From positions 5,704,157 through 5,768,156 of the forward strand of contig NZ_ARVW01000001.1 of assembly GCF_000384315.1 (NCBI RefSeq): a stretch of 64,000 bases of DNA, given 5' to 3'. Both the position numbers and the translations under genes were made by a program. This DNA comes from Amycolatopsis nigrescens CSC17Ta-90 (lineage in GTDB: Bacteria > Actinomycetota > Actinomycetes > Mycobacteriales > Pseudonocardiaceae). Shown in pieces: positions 44,664-51,585 of the stretch (positions within the stretch are counted from its first letter, which is position 1; the number at the start of each line of letters is the position of its first letter). The notes under the pieces were generated by a model. That model made no database searches. It saw nothing but the letters and a program-made list of their open reading frames with translations, and was not told the origin of the DNA.

Positions 44664-45553
44664 TGGCCCAGGTGAGCGAGGAACGCGAGAACGTGGCGCA
44701 AGCCGCGCAGCCGGAACAACCCGAGGAACCGGCCAAGAAGGCGTCGCGGGCCGGGCGGAATCTGCCCGCGGCGATCGGGGTCGGTGTCCTGCTCGGCGCC
44801 GCGATCATCGGTTCGCTGCTCACCTGGCGCTACCTCTTCATCGCGATCATCGCGGCGGCGATCGCGGTGGGCACCATCGAGCTTGCCGGTGCGCTGCGCC
44901 GGGCGGCGGCCATCCGGATCTCGCTGATCCCGGTGCTGGCCGGTGGCCAGGCGATGATCTGGTTGGCCTGGCCGTTCGGCCGCGAGGGCGCGCTCACCGC
45001 GTTCGTGCTCACCGTGCTGGTGTGCCTGCTGTGGCGGCTGCCCGGCGGTGCCGACGGGTACCTGCGGGACGTCGGTGCCTCGGTGTTCGCCGCCGCCTAC
45101 CTGCCGCTGTTCGGTGCGTTCGCGGCGATGCTCGTGCCGCCGGTGGACGGCGTTGGCCGGGTGCTGGCGTTCATGATCGGCGTGGTCGCCTCGGACACCG
45201 GTGGCTACATCGCGGGTGTGCTCGGCGGCAAGCACCCGATGGCGCCGTCGATCAGCCCCAAGAAGACCTGGGAAGGCTTCGCCGGTTCGATGATCGCGGG
45301 CGTGGCCGCCGGCGCGCTGACGCTCAGCCTGCTGCTGGACGGGCAGGCCTGGCAGGGCGTGCTCTTCGGCGCCGCCATCGTGCTCACCGCGACCCTGGGC
45401 GACCTGGTGGAGTCGCTGATCAAGCGTGACCTCGGCATCAAGGACATGGGCACGATGCTGCCCGGCCACGGTGGCCTGATGGACCGGCTCGACTCGCTGC
45501 TCCCGTCCGCGGTGGTCTCCTGGCTGCTGTTGTCGGCTTTCGTACCCGCGTGA
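44663..45553 (+). CDS. cdsA: Phosphatidate cytidylyltransferase
   Basis: The 296-residue membrane enzyme makes CDP-diacylglycerol. It has a Glu/Ala-rich cytosolic N-terminus, about eight transmembrane helices and the C-terminal CdsA signature KRDLGIKDMGTMLPGHGG followed by LMDRLDSLLPS. Other family markers are VVASDTGGYIAG and SPKKTWEGFAGS. The stop overlaps the next start as GTGA. Confidence 0.97.
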   Translation: MAQVSEERENVAQAAQPEQPEEPAKKASRAGRNLPAAIGVGVLLGAAIIGSLLTWRYLFIAIIAAAIAVGTIELAGALRRAAAIRISLIPVLAGGQAMIWLAWPFGREGALTAFVLTVLVCLLWRLPGGADGYLRDVGASVFAAAYLPLFGAFAAMLVPPVDGVGRVLAFMIGVVASDTGGYIAGVLGGKHPMAPSISPKKTWEGFAGSMIAGVAAGALTLSLLLDGQAWQGVLFGAAIVLTATLGDLVESLIKRDLGIKDMGTMLPGHGGLMDRLDSLLPSAVVSWLLLSAFVPA

Positions 45554-46527
45554 TCCCGGACATCCGCTCGGACCCGGAGTACGTGCGGCTGCTGGCCGAC
45601 AGCCGGTACTGGGCGCCGTTCGCCCGTGAAGCACTGGCCAGGCACGGGTACTCCGCGCCGGAGCGGATCGTGTCCGGGAGCAAGGGCACCTATCCGACCA
45701 TGCTCACCGATACCGGCCTGGTGGTGAAGATCTTCGGCGATCGCTGGTGCGGGCCGGACAGCCACGCGGTGGAGTCCGAGTTCTACGCGCTGACCGCCGG
45801 AGCCGGCCTGCCGCTGCCCGAACTGCTGGCCGCCGGTGAGCTGGGTGCCGGCGGCACGGGCTGGCCTTGGCCGTACCTGGTCACCAGCCGGATGCCGGGG
45901 CTGCCGTACCGCTCTGCGATGTCCACAATGGACGAACGGGATCGGCTCCGGTTCGCGCGGGAACTCGGCGGGCTGGTCCGCCGGCTGCACGAGGTCCCGC
46001 TCGACGGCGGCAGCCTGCTGGGCGACGGCACCAGGTTCGCCGCCCTGCTGGACGAGCGCCGGGCCCGGGCGGTCCAGGACCACCGCACCTGGGGCAGGCT
46101 CCCGGCGAAGCTGTGCGACCGGCTCGACGAATACCTGCCCGCACCGGCGGAGTTGCTGCGTGCGACCAAGCCCGTGCTGATCCACGGCGACCTGCATGCC
46201 GATCATGTCTTCCTGGACGAAGCCGGCGCCATCACCGGTCTGATCGACTTCGGTGACACCTACGCCGGCGACCCGCGCTACGAGCTGGTCGTCCTGCACC
46301 TCGGGCTGTTCTTCGGCGACAGCTCGCTGCTCGGCGCTTTCCTGGAGGGCTACGGCTGGGGCCCGATCGACCCGCACGAGTTGCTGGCCTTCACCCTGCT
46401 GCACGATTTCGACGTGCTGGCGGACTTTCCGGCCGAACGCCTAGCCGGGCTCGACTCGCTGGAGCAGCTGGCCGACCTGCTGTGGAGCGTGCCACCTCAG
46501 TCGGCTCAGTCGGCTCAGTCGTCGTAG
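45550..46527 (+). CDS. Aminoglycoside phosphotransferase-like (APH) kinase
   Basis: The 325-residue protein of the APH/choline-kinase-like fold has the catalytic loop VLIHGDLHADHVFLDEAG (Asp and His of the HxD motif) and the metal-binding IDFGDTYAGDPRYELVV (D of DFG-like). The N-lobe has a Gly-poor loop and Lys VVKIFGD. Substrate unknown; such kinases can phosphorylate aminoglycosides, macrolides or small metabolites. The C-terminus ends in a 9-bp tandem repeat (46496-46522) giving QSAQSAQSS, and the last 13 bases overlap the convergent VOC gene. Confidence 0.8.
   Translation: MIPDIRSDPEYVRLLADSRYWAPFAREALARHGYSAPERIVSGSKGTYPTMLTDTGLVVKIFGDRWCGPDSHAVESEFYALTAGAGLPLPELLAAGELGAGGTGWPWPYLVTSRMPGLPYRSAMSTMDERDRLRFARELGGLVRRLHEVPLDGGSLLGDGTRFAALLDERRARAVQDHRTWGRLPAKLCDRLDEYLPAPAELLRATKPVLIHGDLHADHVFLDEAGAITGLIDFGDTYAGDPRYELVVLHLGLFFGDSSLLGAFLEGYGWGPIDPHELLAFTLLHDFDVLADFPAERLAGLDSLEQLADLLWSVPPQSAQSAQSS
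46496..46522. repeat. Three 9-bp tandem repeats at a convergent overlap
   Basis: CTCAGTCGG occurs at 46496-46504 and 46505-46513, and CTCAGTCGT at 46514-46522. It encodes the QSAQSAQ end of the APH-like protein and overlaps the stop region of the convergent VOC gene. Copy-number change would lengthen one or both C-termini without frameshift. Confidence 0.6.
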
Positions 46528-47360
46528 GGGTCGTCCACCTCGGCCCGGCCCCAGCCTTCCACCACGCGTGAATGGTCGATCACCGAGAACACCGCGCCGT
46601 CCGGATCGGCGAGCACCGCGATCCGGCCCCATGGCGTGTCGTACGGCTGGATCACCACCGTGCCGCCGAGCATGATCGCGTGCCCGGCGGTCGCGTCCGC
46701 GCCGCGGGCCGGGTCGACCTCGAAGTAGATCATCCAGTGCGGCGGGGTGTCCGAGCGGTATTCGGGGCCCATCACGTAGCGGTACACCGTCGGCTGGTGG
46801 TCGAGCCGCCACTCCACGTAGTCCACGCTGTGCAGGTCGCCGACCTGCTGGGTGGTGTAGTTGAACAGCTTGCCGAAGAAGTGGTCGGCGGCGACGCCGT
46901 CGTGCGTGTTGAGGTCCGCGCCGGTGAAGCTGTTCGGCATGCCGTTGCCGAACTGCCAGGTGTCCAATGGCTGCCAGAACACCACCGGCGCGCCGGTGGG
47001 GTCGATCGCGTGCAGGATGCTGCCGCGGTCCGGGATCTCGACCGGGCCGAGGGTGTTCTGCCCACCGAGGTGCTCCACCCATTCCGCGGTGGCCGAGGTG
47101 TTGTTCACCGCCAGGTGCATGGTCCAGCCGACCGGCTGGGTCGCGGCCGACCGGTACAGGCCGCCGACCGGGATGTCCCCCAGGGTGGCGATGGCGTAGC
47201 GGCCGGTCGGCGTCGCCGGGTCGCGGTGCACCTGGTACTCCCAGCCGAACAGCTCACCGTAGAACCGCTGTGCGGACAGCTCGTCCATGGCGGCGAGCTC
47301 GACCCAGCAGGGTAGTCCCGAGGGGAGTACGGCTCGCGCCGTGGCGGAATCGACCGACAT
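46515..47360 (-). CDS. VOC-superfamily protein, two glyoxalase-like domains
   Basis: The 281-residue protein has tandem VOC modules. First: SGLPCWVELAAMDELSAQRFYG with FGWEYQVH; second: NTHDGVAADHFFGKLFNYTTQQ and MGPEYRSDTPPHWMIYFEVD. Each contains the paired beta-alpha-beta-beta-beta motifs of glyoxalase I/fosfomycin-resistance/dioxygenase-type proteins, but I cannot pick out a complete metal triad, so a binding or hydrolase role is possible. ATG at 47360 has GGGAGGG upstream. The 3' end overlaps the APH gene. Confidence 0.85.
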   Translation of the reverse strand: MSVDSATARAVLPSGLPCWVELAAMDELSAQRFYGELFGWEYQVHRDPATPTGRYAIATLGDIPVGGLYRSAATQPVGWTMHLAVNNTSATAEWVEHLGGQNTLGPVEIPDRGSILHAIDPTGAPVVFWQPLDTWQFGNGMPNSFTGADLNTHDGVAADHFFGKLFNYTTQQVGDLHSVDYVEWRLDHQPTVYRYVMGPEYRSDTPPHWMIYFEVDPARGADATAGHAIMLGGTVVIQPYDTPWGRIAVLADPDGAVFSVIDHSRVVEGWGRAEVDDPYDD

Positions 47361-47522
47361 GCTTGCCCTCCCTTGCGCGCTTGTCGTGTACGGCAGGATC
47401 CTACTGCGGCGCCGGGACGTTCATCCCGTTGATGGCACAGGTTGAAACCGGAGTGCGTCGAAGTGTTCACCTTTTCGGTCGGCGGGGACAGACGCCGGAT
47501 GGGTGCCCAATATGCTGGTGAC

Positions 47523-48380
47523 GTGAAGAAGTTCGCTCGCGCCGCAACAGAACTTCCCTCGTCGTGGCGTAGGCGAGGAGCTTCTGGTTGGCTCACCGAA
47601 CTGGAAGGCAATTCGGTTAATCGGCGCAAAGTGGACATTTTGCCCAGTCCTAATATCTGGTACTACCCGCGGGCATACGAAATCGAGAACCGCGCGCAGG
47701 ACGTCGACGGCGAGATCTGGCGCGTGCTCGCCGAGGAATGCGACTGGTCCGGTCTCGACGTGCTCGACGTCGGCTGCGGGGACGGTTTTCACCTGCCGCG
47801 TTTCGCCGAGACCGCGAAGTCGGTGCTCGGCGTGGAGCCGCACCGCCCGCTGCTGCGGCGCGCGGAGCGGCGGGTGGCCGTGCTGCCGTCGGTCGGGGTG
47901 CGCCGTGGCGCCGCCCAGCGGCTGCCATTGCCGGATCGCAGCGTGGATCTCGTCCATGCCAGGACGGCGTACTTCTTCGGTCCCGGTTGTGAACCCGGGC
48001 TGCGCGAGGCGGATCGCGTGCTGCGTCCCGGCGGCTCGCTGGTGATCGTCGATCTCGATGTGTCCAGCGAGCCCTACGGCCGGTGGATGCGCGCTGATCT
48101 GCCGGACTACGACCCGCCCGGGGTCGATGCCTTCTTCGCGGATCAGGGATTTCGTTGCCGCCGCGTGGAAACCCGATGGCGGTTCGACGGCCGTGCCGCG
48201 ATGGAGGCCGTGCTGAAGATCGAGTTCAGCGCCCCGGTCGCGGCCAGTGCGATCGAGGAAGTGTTGCGCGGCAACGACTCTGGCCAAGGGCTCGCGGAGG
48301 GCTCTGGGGTCACGCTGCCGGTGGGTTATCGCGTGCACGTCCGGCGCAAGCCGGCCGGGCTGGTGCTGCCCGGGAGTTAG
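47523..48380 (+). CDS. Class I SAM-dependent methyltransferase
   Basis: The protein of about 285 residues has the SAM motif [17 protein letters not shown], post-I acidic position in [17 protein letters not shown], then [19 protein letters not shown] and [17 protein letters not shown]. It resembles small-molecule methyltransferases of natural-product or cofactor pathways; substrate unknown. GTG at 47523 lies 6 bases after a TATGCT -10-like hexamer (47511-47516), consistent with a leaderless start; a GTG at 47631 ([13 protein letters not shown]) would fit the conserved domain start. The stop lies in a bidirectional hairpin. Confidence 0.78.
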   Translation: MKKFARAATELPSSWRRRGASGWLTELEGNSVNRRKVDILPSPNIWYYPRAYEIENRAQDVDGEIWRVLAEECDWSGLDVLDVGCGDGFHLPRFAETAKSVLGVEPHRPLLRRAERRVAVLPSVGVRRGAAQRLPLPDRSVDLVHARTAYFFGPGCEPGLREADRVLRPGGSLVIVDLDVSSEPYGRWMRADLPDYDPPGVDAFFADQGFRCRRVETRWRFDGRAAMEAVLKIEFSAPVAASAIEEVLRGNDSGQGLAEGSGVTLPVGYRVHVRRKPAGLVLPGS

Positions 48381-48407
48381 CGGGCCCGGCAGGACCCGCT
48401 AACTCCC
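48372..48407. terminator. Bidirectional terminator between methyltransferase and PadR genes
   Basis: GGGAGTTAGCGGG (48372-48384) pairs with CCCGCTAACTCCC (48395-48407), 13 bp perfect with a 10-base loop. The left arm spans the methyltransferase stop and the right arm ends 8 bases before the PadR stop. Confidence 0.75.
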
Positions 48408-48415
48408 TGTGGCGC

Positions 48416-49087
48416 TCACTCTTCGGTCTTCGAGTCGTCCGTGTCCGGTGCTTCCGGCTCGTCGGTCTCGCCGAGAATGCCGTAGATCGTCCGGCGTGCC
48501 TCGTTCAGCGCCTCCACGGCGCGCGCCTGCTGCGCGGACGAGCCGGCCTGGGCGACCTGGAACACGGCGGCGGCCAGCATGCCGCCCGCCTTGCGCAGGT
48601 TGACCTCGTTCGGGTCCACGTCGTGCGCGATCTGCTCCCACGGCGGTGCGCCCTGCTGGCCCTCCGCCGCCGCGCGGCCGGTTTCGGTCAGCTCGAACAG
48701 GCGCTTGCCACCGTCTTCGGTGCTGGTCACCAGTCCTTCGTCGGCGAGCAGCTGCAGGGTCGGGTAGACCGAGCCGGGGCTCGGCTTCCAGAATCCGCCG
48801 CTGCGCTCCGCGATCTCGCTGATGATCTCGTAGCCGTGCCGGGGCTGCTCGGCCAGCAGGGTGAGGATCGCCGAGCGGACGTCACCGCGCCGGCCGCGCC
48901 GGCCGTGCCCGCGCGGTCCACGGCCGCCGGGGCCGCCAGGGCCGAAGCCGCCGCGCATCCAGGGCGGTCCGCCGGGCCCGCCGGGTCCACCAGGGCCCCA
49001 GCCGGGAGGGAATTCGCCGAACCCGCCACGGGCCCACGGGCCGAAAGCGGCGCGGACGTGCGGAGGTGGGAAGGGTCGTTGTCTCAT
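48416..49087 (-). CDS. PadR-family transcriptional regulator with Gly/Pro-rich N-terminus
   Basis: The 223-residue protein has a PadR winged helix at about residues 66-135: [20 protein letters not shown] and [20 protein letters not shown]. The first ~65 residues are a Gly/Pro/Arg low-complexity stretch, unusual for the family, and a helical C-terminal dimerisation region follows. PadR proteins repress stress or phenolic-acid genes by binding palindromic operators. Its own upstream region has CGATATATCG inside a larger inverted repeat (49107-49142), suggesting autoregulation. ATG at 49087 follows AAAGGA. Confidence 0.87.
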   Translation of the reverse strand: MRQRPFPPPHVRAAFGPWARGGFGEFPPGWGPGGPGGPGGPPWMRGGFGPGGPGGRGPRGHGRRGRRGDVRSAILTLLAEQPRHGYEIISEIAERSGGFWKPSPGSVYPTLQLLADEGLVTSTEDGGKRLFELTETGRAAAEGQQGAPPWEQIAHDVDPNEVNLRKAGGMLAAAVFQVAQAGSSAQQARAVEALNEARRTIYGILGETDEPEAPDTDDSKTEE

Positions 49088-49106
49088 GATGGGTTCCTTT
49101 CAACGT

Positions 49107-49142
49107 ACTGTTCCGACACGTTCACGATATATCGGAAACAGT
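49107..49142. promoter_or_regulatory. Candidate PadR operator
   Basis: ACTGTTCCGA (49107-49116) and TCGGAAACAGT (49132-49142) form an inverted repeat with a 1-base indel, and the perfect palindrome CGATATATCG (49125-49134) lies inside. It lies between the divergent PadR and rlmN genes, beginning 20 bases from the PadR ATG. Confidence 0.55.
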
Positions 49143-49207
49143 CGGCTCGCAAGGAACGGTCGCCGCGACGCCGGTCACCCGGCACGACGTGGGACAATGG
49201 ACCGGTT

Positions 49208-50314
49208 ATGACTGCCCTCCCTCTCGTCTTCGACGCGCCCAAGCGCGGCCTCCCGCCGCGGCATCTCGCCGACCTCTCCGCCGACGAGCGGGCCGCCGCG
49301 GTCGCCGAGCTCGGCGAGAAGCCGTTCCGCGCCAAGCAGCTGTCCAACCACTACTTCTCCCGGCTGACCGTCGACCCGGAGGCGATGACCGACATCCCGG
49401 CCGCCTCCCGGCAGCGGCTGGTGGACGAGCTGATGCCGCCGCTGCTCACCGAGGTGCGGGCGCTGTCCTGCGACGACGGCGGCACGCGCAAGACGCTGTG
49501 GCGCGCGCACGACGGCACCCTGCTGGAGAGCGTGCTGATGCGCTACCCGGACCGGGCCACGCTGTGCATTTCCAGCCAGGCCGGCTGCGGAATGGCCTGC
49601 CCGTTCTGCGCGACCGGGCAGGGCGGCCTGGAGCGGAACCTGTCCACCGCGGAGATCGTCGACCAGGTCCGCTCGGCCGCCGCGGTGATGCGCGACGGTG
49701 AGATGGTGGGCGGGCCGGGTCGGCTGTCGAACATCGTCTTCATGGGCATGGGGGAGCCTCTCGCGAATTACAAGCGGGTGGTGGCCGCGGTTCGTCGGAT
49801 CACCGAGCCCGCTCCGTCCGGTTTGGGAATCTCGCAGCGTTCGGTGACGGTGTCGACCGTGGGCCTGGCGCCGGCGATCCGGAAGTTGGCGGACGAGAAG
49901 ATGCAGGTGCGGTTGGCTGTTTCGCTGCACACGCCGGACGATGAGCTGCGAGATACTCTGGTTCCGGTGAACAACCGCTGGTCGGTCGACGAGGTACTCA
50001 ATGCGGCCCGCTATTTTCTTGACCGCACGGGCCGTCGCGTGTCGATCGAGTACGCGTTGATCAGGGATATCAATGATCAGCCTTGGCGCGCGGACCTGCT
50101 GGCCAAGCGCCTGCGCCAGCATTTGGGACAGCTGGTACACGTCAACGTCATTCCGCTGAACCCGACACCGGGCTCGAAGTGGGACGCTTCGCCGAAGCCT
50201 GTGGAGCGTGAGTTTGTCCGCCGGGTCAACGCCGGGGGAGTGGCCTGCACCGTGCGCGACACCCGCGGCCAGGAGATCGCCGCCGCATGCGGCCAACTCG
50301 CCGCTGACGGCTGA
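49208..50314 (+). CDS. rlmN: Dual-specificity rRNA/tRNA methyltransferase RlmN
   Basis: The 368-residue radical-SAM enzyme methylates C2 of A2503 in 23S rRNA and A37 in some tRNAs. The cluster motif is CGMACPFC (CxxxCxxC) at about residue 122, then [27 protein letters not shown] and [12 protein letters not shown]. The catalytic Cys pair includes [11 protein letters not shown] near the C-terminus. ATG at 49208; long in-frame extensions upstream overlap the PadR gene and are not coding. Confidence 0.97.
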   Translation: MTALPLVFDAPKRGLPPRHLADLSADERAAAVAELGEKPFRAKQLSNHYFSRLTVDPEAMTDIPAASRQRLVDELMPPLLTEVRALSCDDGGTRKTLWRAHDGTLLESVLMRYPDRATLCISSQAGCGMACPFCATGQGGLERNLSTAEIVDQVRSAAAVMRDGEMVGGPGRLSNIVFMGMGEPLANYKRVVAAVRRITEPAPSGLGISQRSVTVSTVGLAPAIRKLADEKMQVRLAVSLHTPDDELRDTLVPVNNRWSVDEVLNAARYFLDRTGRRVSIEYALIRDINDQPWRADLLAKRLRQHLGQLVHVNVIPLNPTPGSKWDASPKPVEREFVRRVNAGGVACTVRDTRGQEIAAACGQLAADG

Positions 50315-50683
50315 CTACTACGGTTGCGCGTCTTCTTCACGCTGACGAAGCAGTGAGCACCGGTGCCGGTTTTCACCGGACAGGTGAGTGCTCGTGCGGT
50401 GGCTCGGCGAGCAGGACCCAGATCGCTACCGACGGGACAGCTTCCGCAAGGAATCTGTAAATTCGCTCTCGGGCCGCTTGAGGTCGCGGCGCCGCATCGG
50501 TTGCCTGGACAGCGTGGGCAAAGGCGGCGTCCGAGGGCTGGGGCGGGGTGTGCGTCATGACGACCGGCCGCCCGATCCGGGGCCGGCCGGAGATACATCG
50601 CGCGAACGCTGATTCACCGGCCGGCCGGTATCCCCCACCCGCCGGCGCTTTTTCCGCGCCCTGGAATCCACTTTGGATGAATC
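50315..50683 (+). other. 369-base gap with one weak minus-strand ORF
   Basis: A 61-codon minus-strand frame at 50373-50558 (start ATG 50558) contains a hydrophobic FLAEAVPSVAIWVLLAEPP stretch but lacks a ribosome-binding site, so I treat it as doubtful. A small hairpin CCGGT-tttc-ACCGG (50366-50379, loop longer by 0-1 bases) lies near rlmN. Otherwise I see nothing specific. Confidence 0.35.
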
Positions 50684-51505
50684 ATGCCCGAAAACCCTGT
50701 CGTACTCGTCACCGGAAGCAGTGCCGGCATCGGTTTCGAAACCGCACGCCTGCTCGCCGCCGACGGCACGACCGTCATCGCACACGCGCGCACCGAAGAA
50801 GAAAGCACGCACACGTTCCAACGCCTGGTCAACACCGGTATCGACCCCCGACGGCTCCGACCCGCGGTCGCCGACTTCGCCGACCTGCGCCAGGTGGCCG
50901 ACCTCGCGGCCACCCTCACCGCGGAGCACCCGCGGCTCGACGTGCTGGTCAACAACGCCGGGACCGGCGGCACCAGCCACCGGACCATCACCAGAGACGG
51001 CCACGAACAGACCCTCCAGGTCAACTACCTCGCGCCCTACCTGCTCACCCGCCTGATCGAGGAACCCCTCGCCCGCTCGCCCATCGGCCGGGTGGTGAAC
51101 GTGTCCTCCACACTGCACCGCGGCGGCCGGATCAACTGGAACGACCTGAACTGGAAACGCCGCTACAACCGCGGCGCCGCCTACGCCCAGTCGAAACTCG
51201 CGCTGACCATGTTCACCACCGCCCTGACCGAACTGCGGCCGAAGATCCGCGAAGCGGTCAGCGTGCACCCAGGCATCATCACCACCGCCATGCTGCCGTA
51301 CTACAGCTACCGCGGCCGACCCATCCCCGACGGCGCCGAAGCGGTGGCCAAACTGGCCAGGCCCGACGCGAAAGTGCTCACCGGCGGCTACTACGAGGGC
51401 CGGCTGCCCTCGAAGGCATCGGCTGCTTCGGTGGATCCGGAAGCGGTCGGCAGGCTGTGGCGGCTCAGCGAACGCCTGACCGCACTCGACAAACACCGCG
51501 GCTAG
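50684..51505 (+). CDS. Short-chain dehydrogenase/reductase
   Basis: The 273-residue classical SDR has the cofactor motif VTGSSAGIGFETARLLA, LDVLVNNAGTGGTS, the catalytic Ser in VVNVSSTLHRGG and the Y-x3-K in YAQSKLALTMFTTAL. PGIITTAMLP follows the active site. It resembles retinol-dehydrogenase-like or light-dependent-protochlorophyllide-reductase-like SDRs; substrate unknown. It precedes the accessory block and is convergent with the SARP regulator 81 bases away. Confidence 0.88.
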   Translation: MPENPVVLVTGSSAGIGFETARLLAADGTTVIAHARTEEESTHTFQRLVNTGIDPRRLRPAVADFADLRQVADLAATLTAEHPRLDVLVNNAGTGGTSHRTITRDGHEQTLQVNYLAPYLLTRLIEEPLARSPIGRVVNVSSTLHRGGRINWNDLNWKRRYNRGAAYAQSKLALTMFTTALTELRPKIREAVSVHPGIITTAMLPYYSYRGRPIPDGAEAVAKLARPDAKVLTGGYYEGRLPSKASAASVDPEAVGRLWRLSERLTALDKHRG

Positions 51506-51585
51506 CGGAAAGGCGCGGTCCCGCCCGGAGCGAGCGGTCGGTCATCACGTCGTTGGGAAGCGTGTCCTGGATGGTCAGCGCATCG

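Noticed and set aside
48155..49207. Long upstream extension of the rlmN frame
   Set aside because: It overlaps the PadR gene on the other strand and is low complexity; ATG 49208 matches known RlmN length.
50373..50558. 61-codon minus-strand frame after rlmN
   Set aside because: It has a hydrophobic stretch but no ribosome-binding site and no recognisable motif, so I left it as a doubtful note in the gap.
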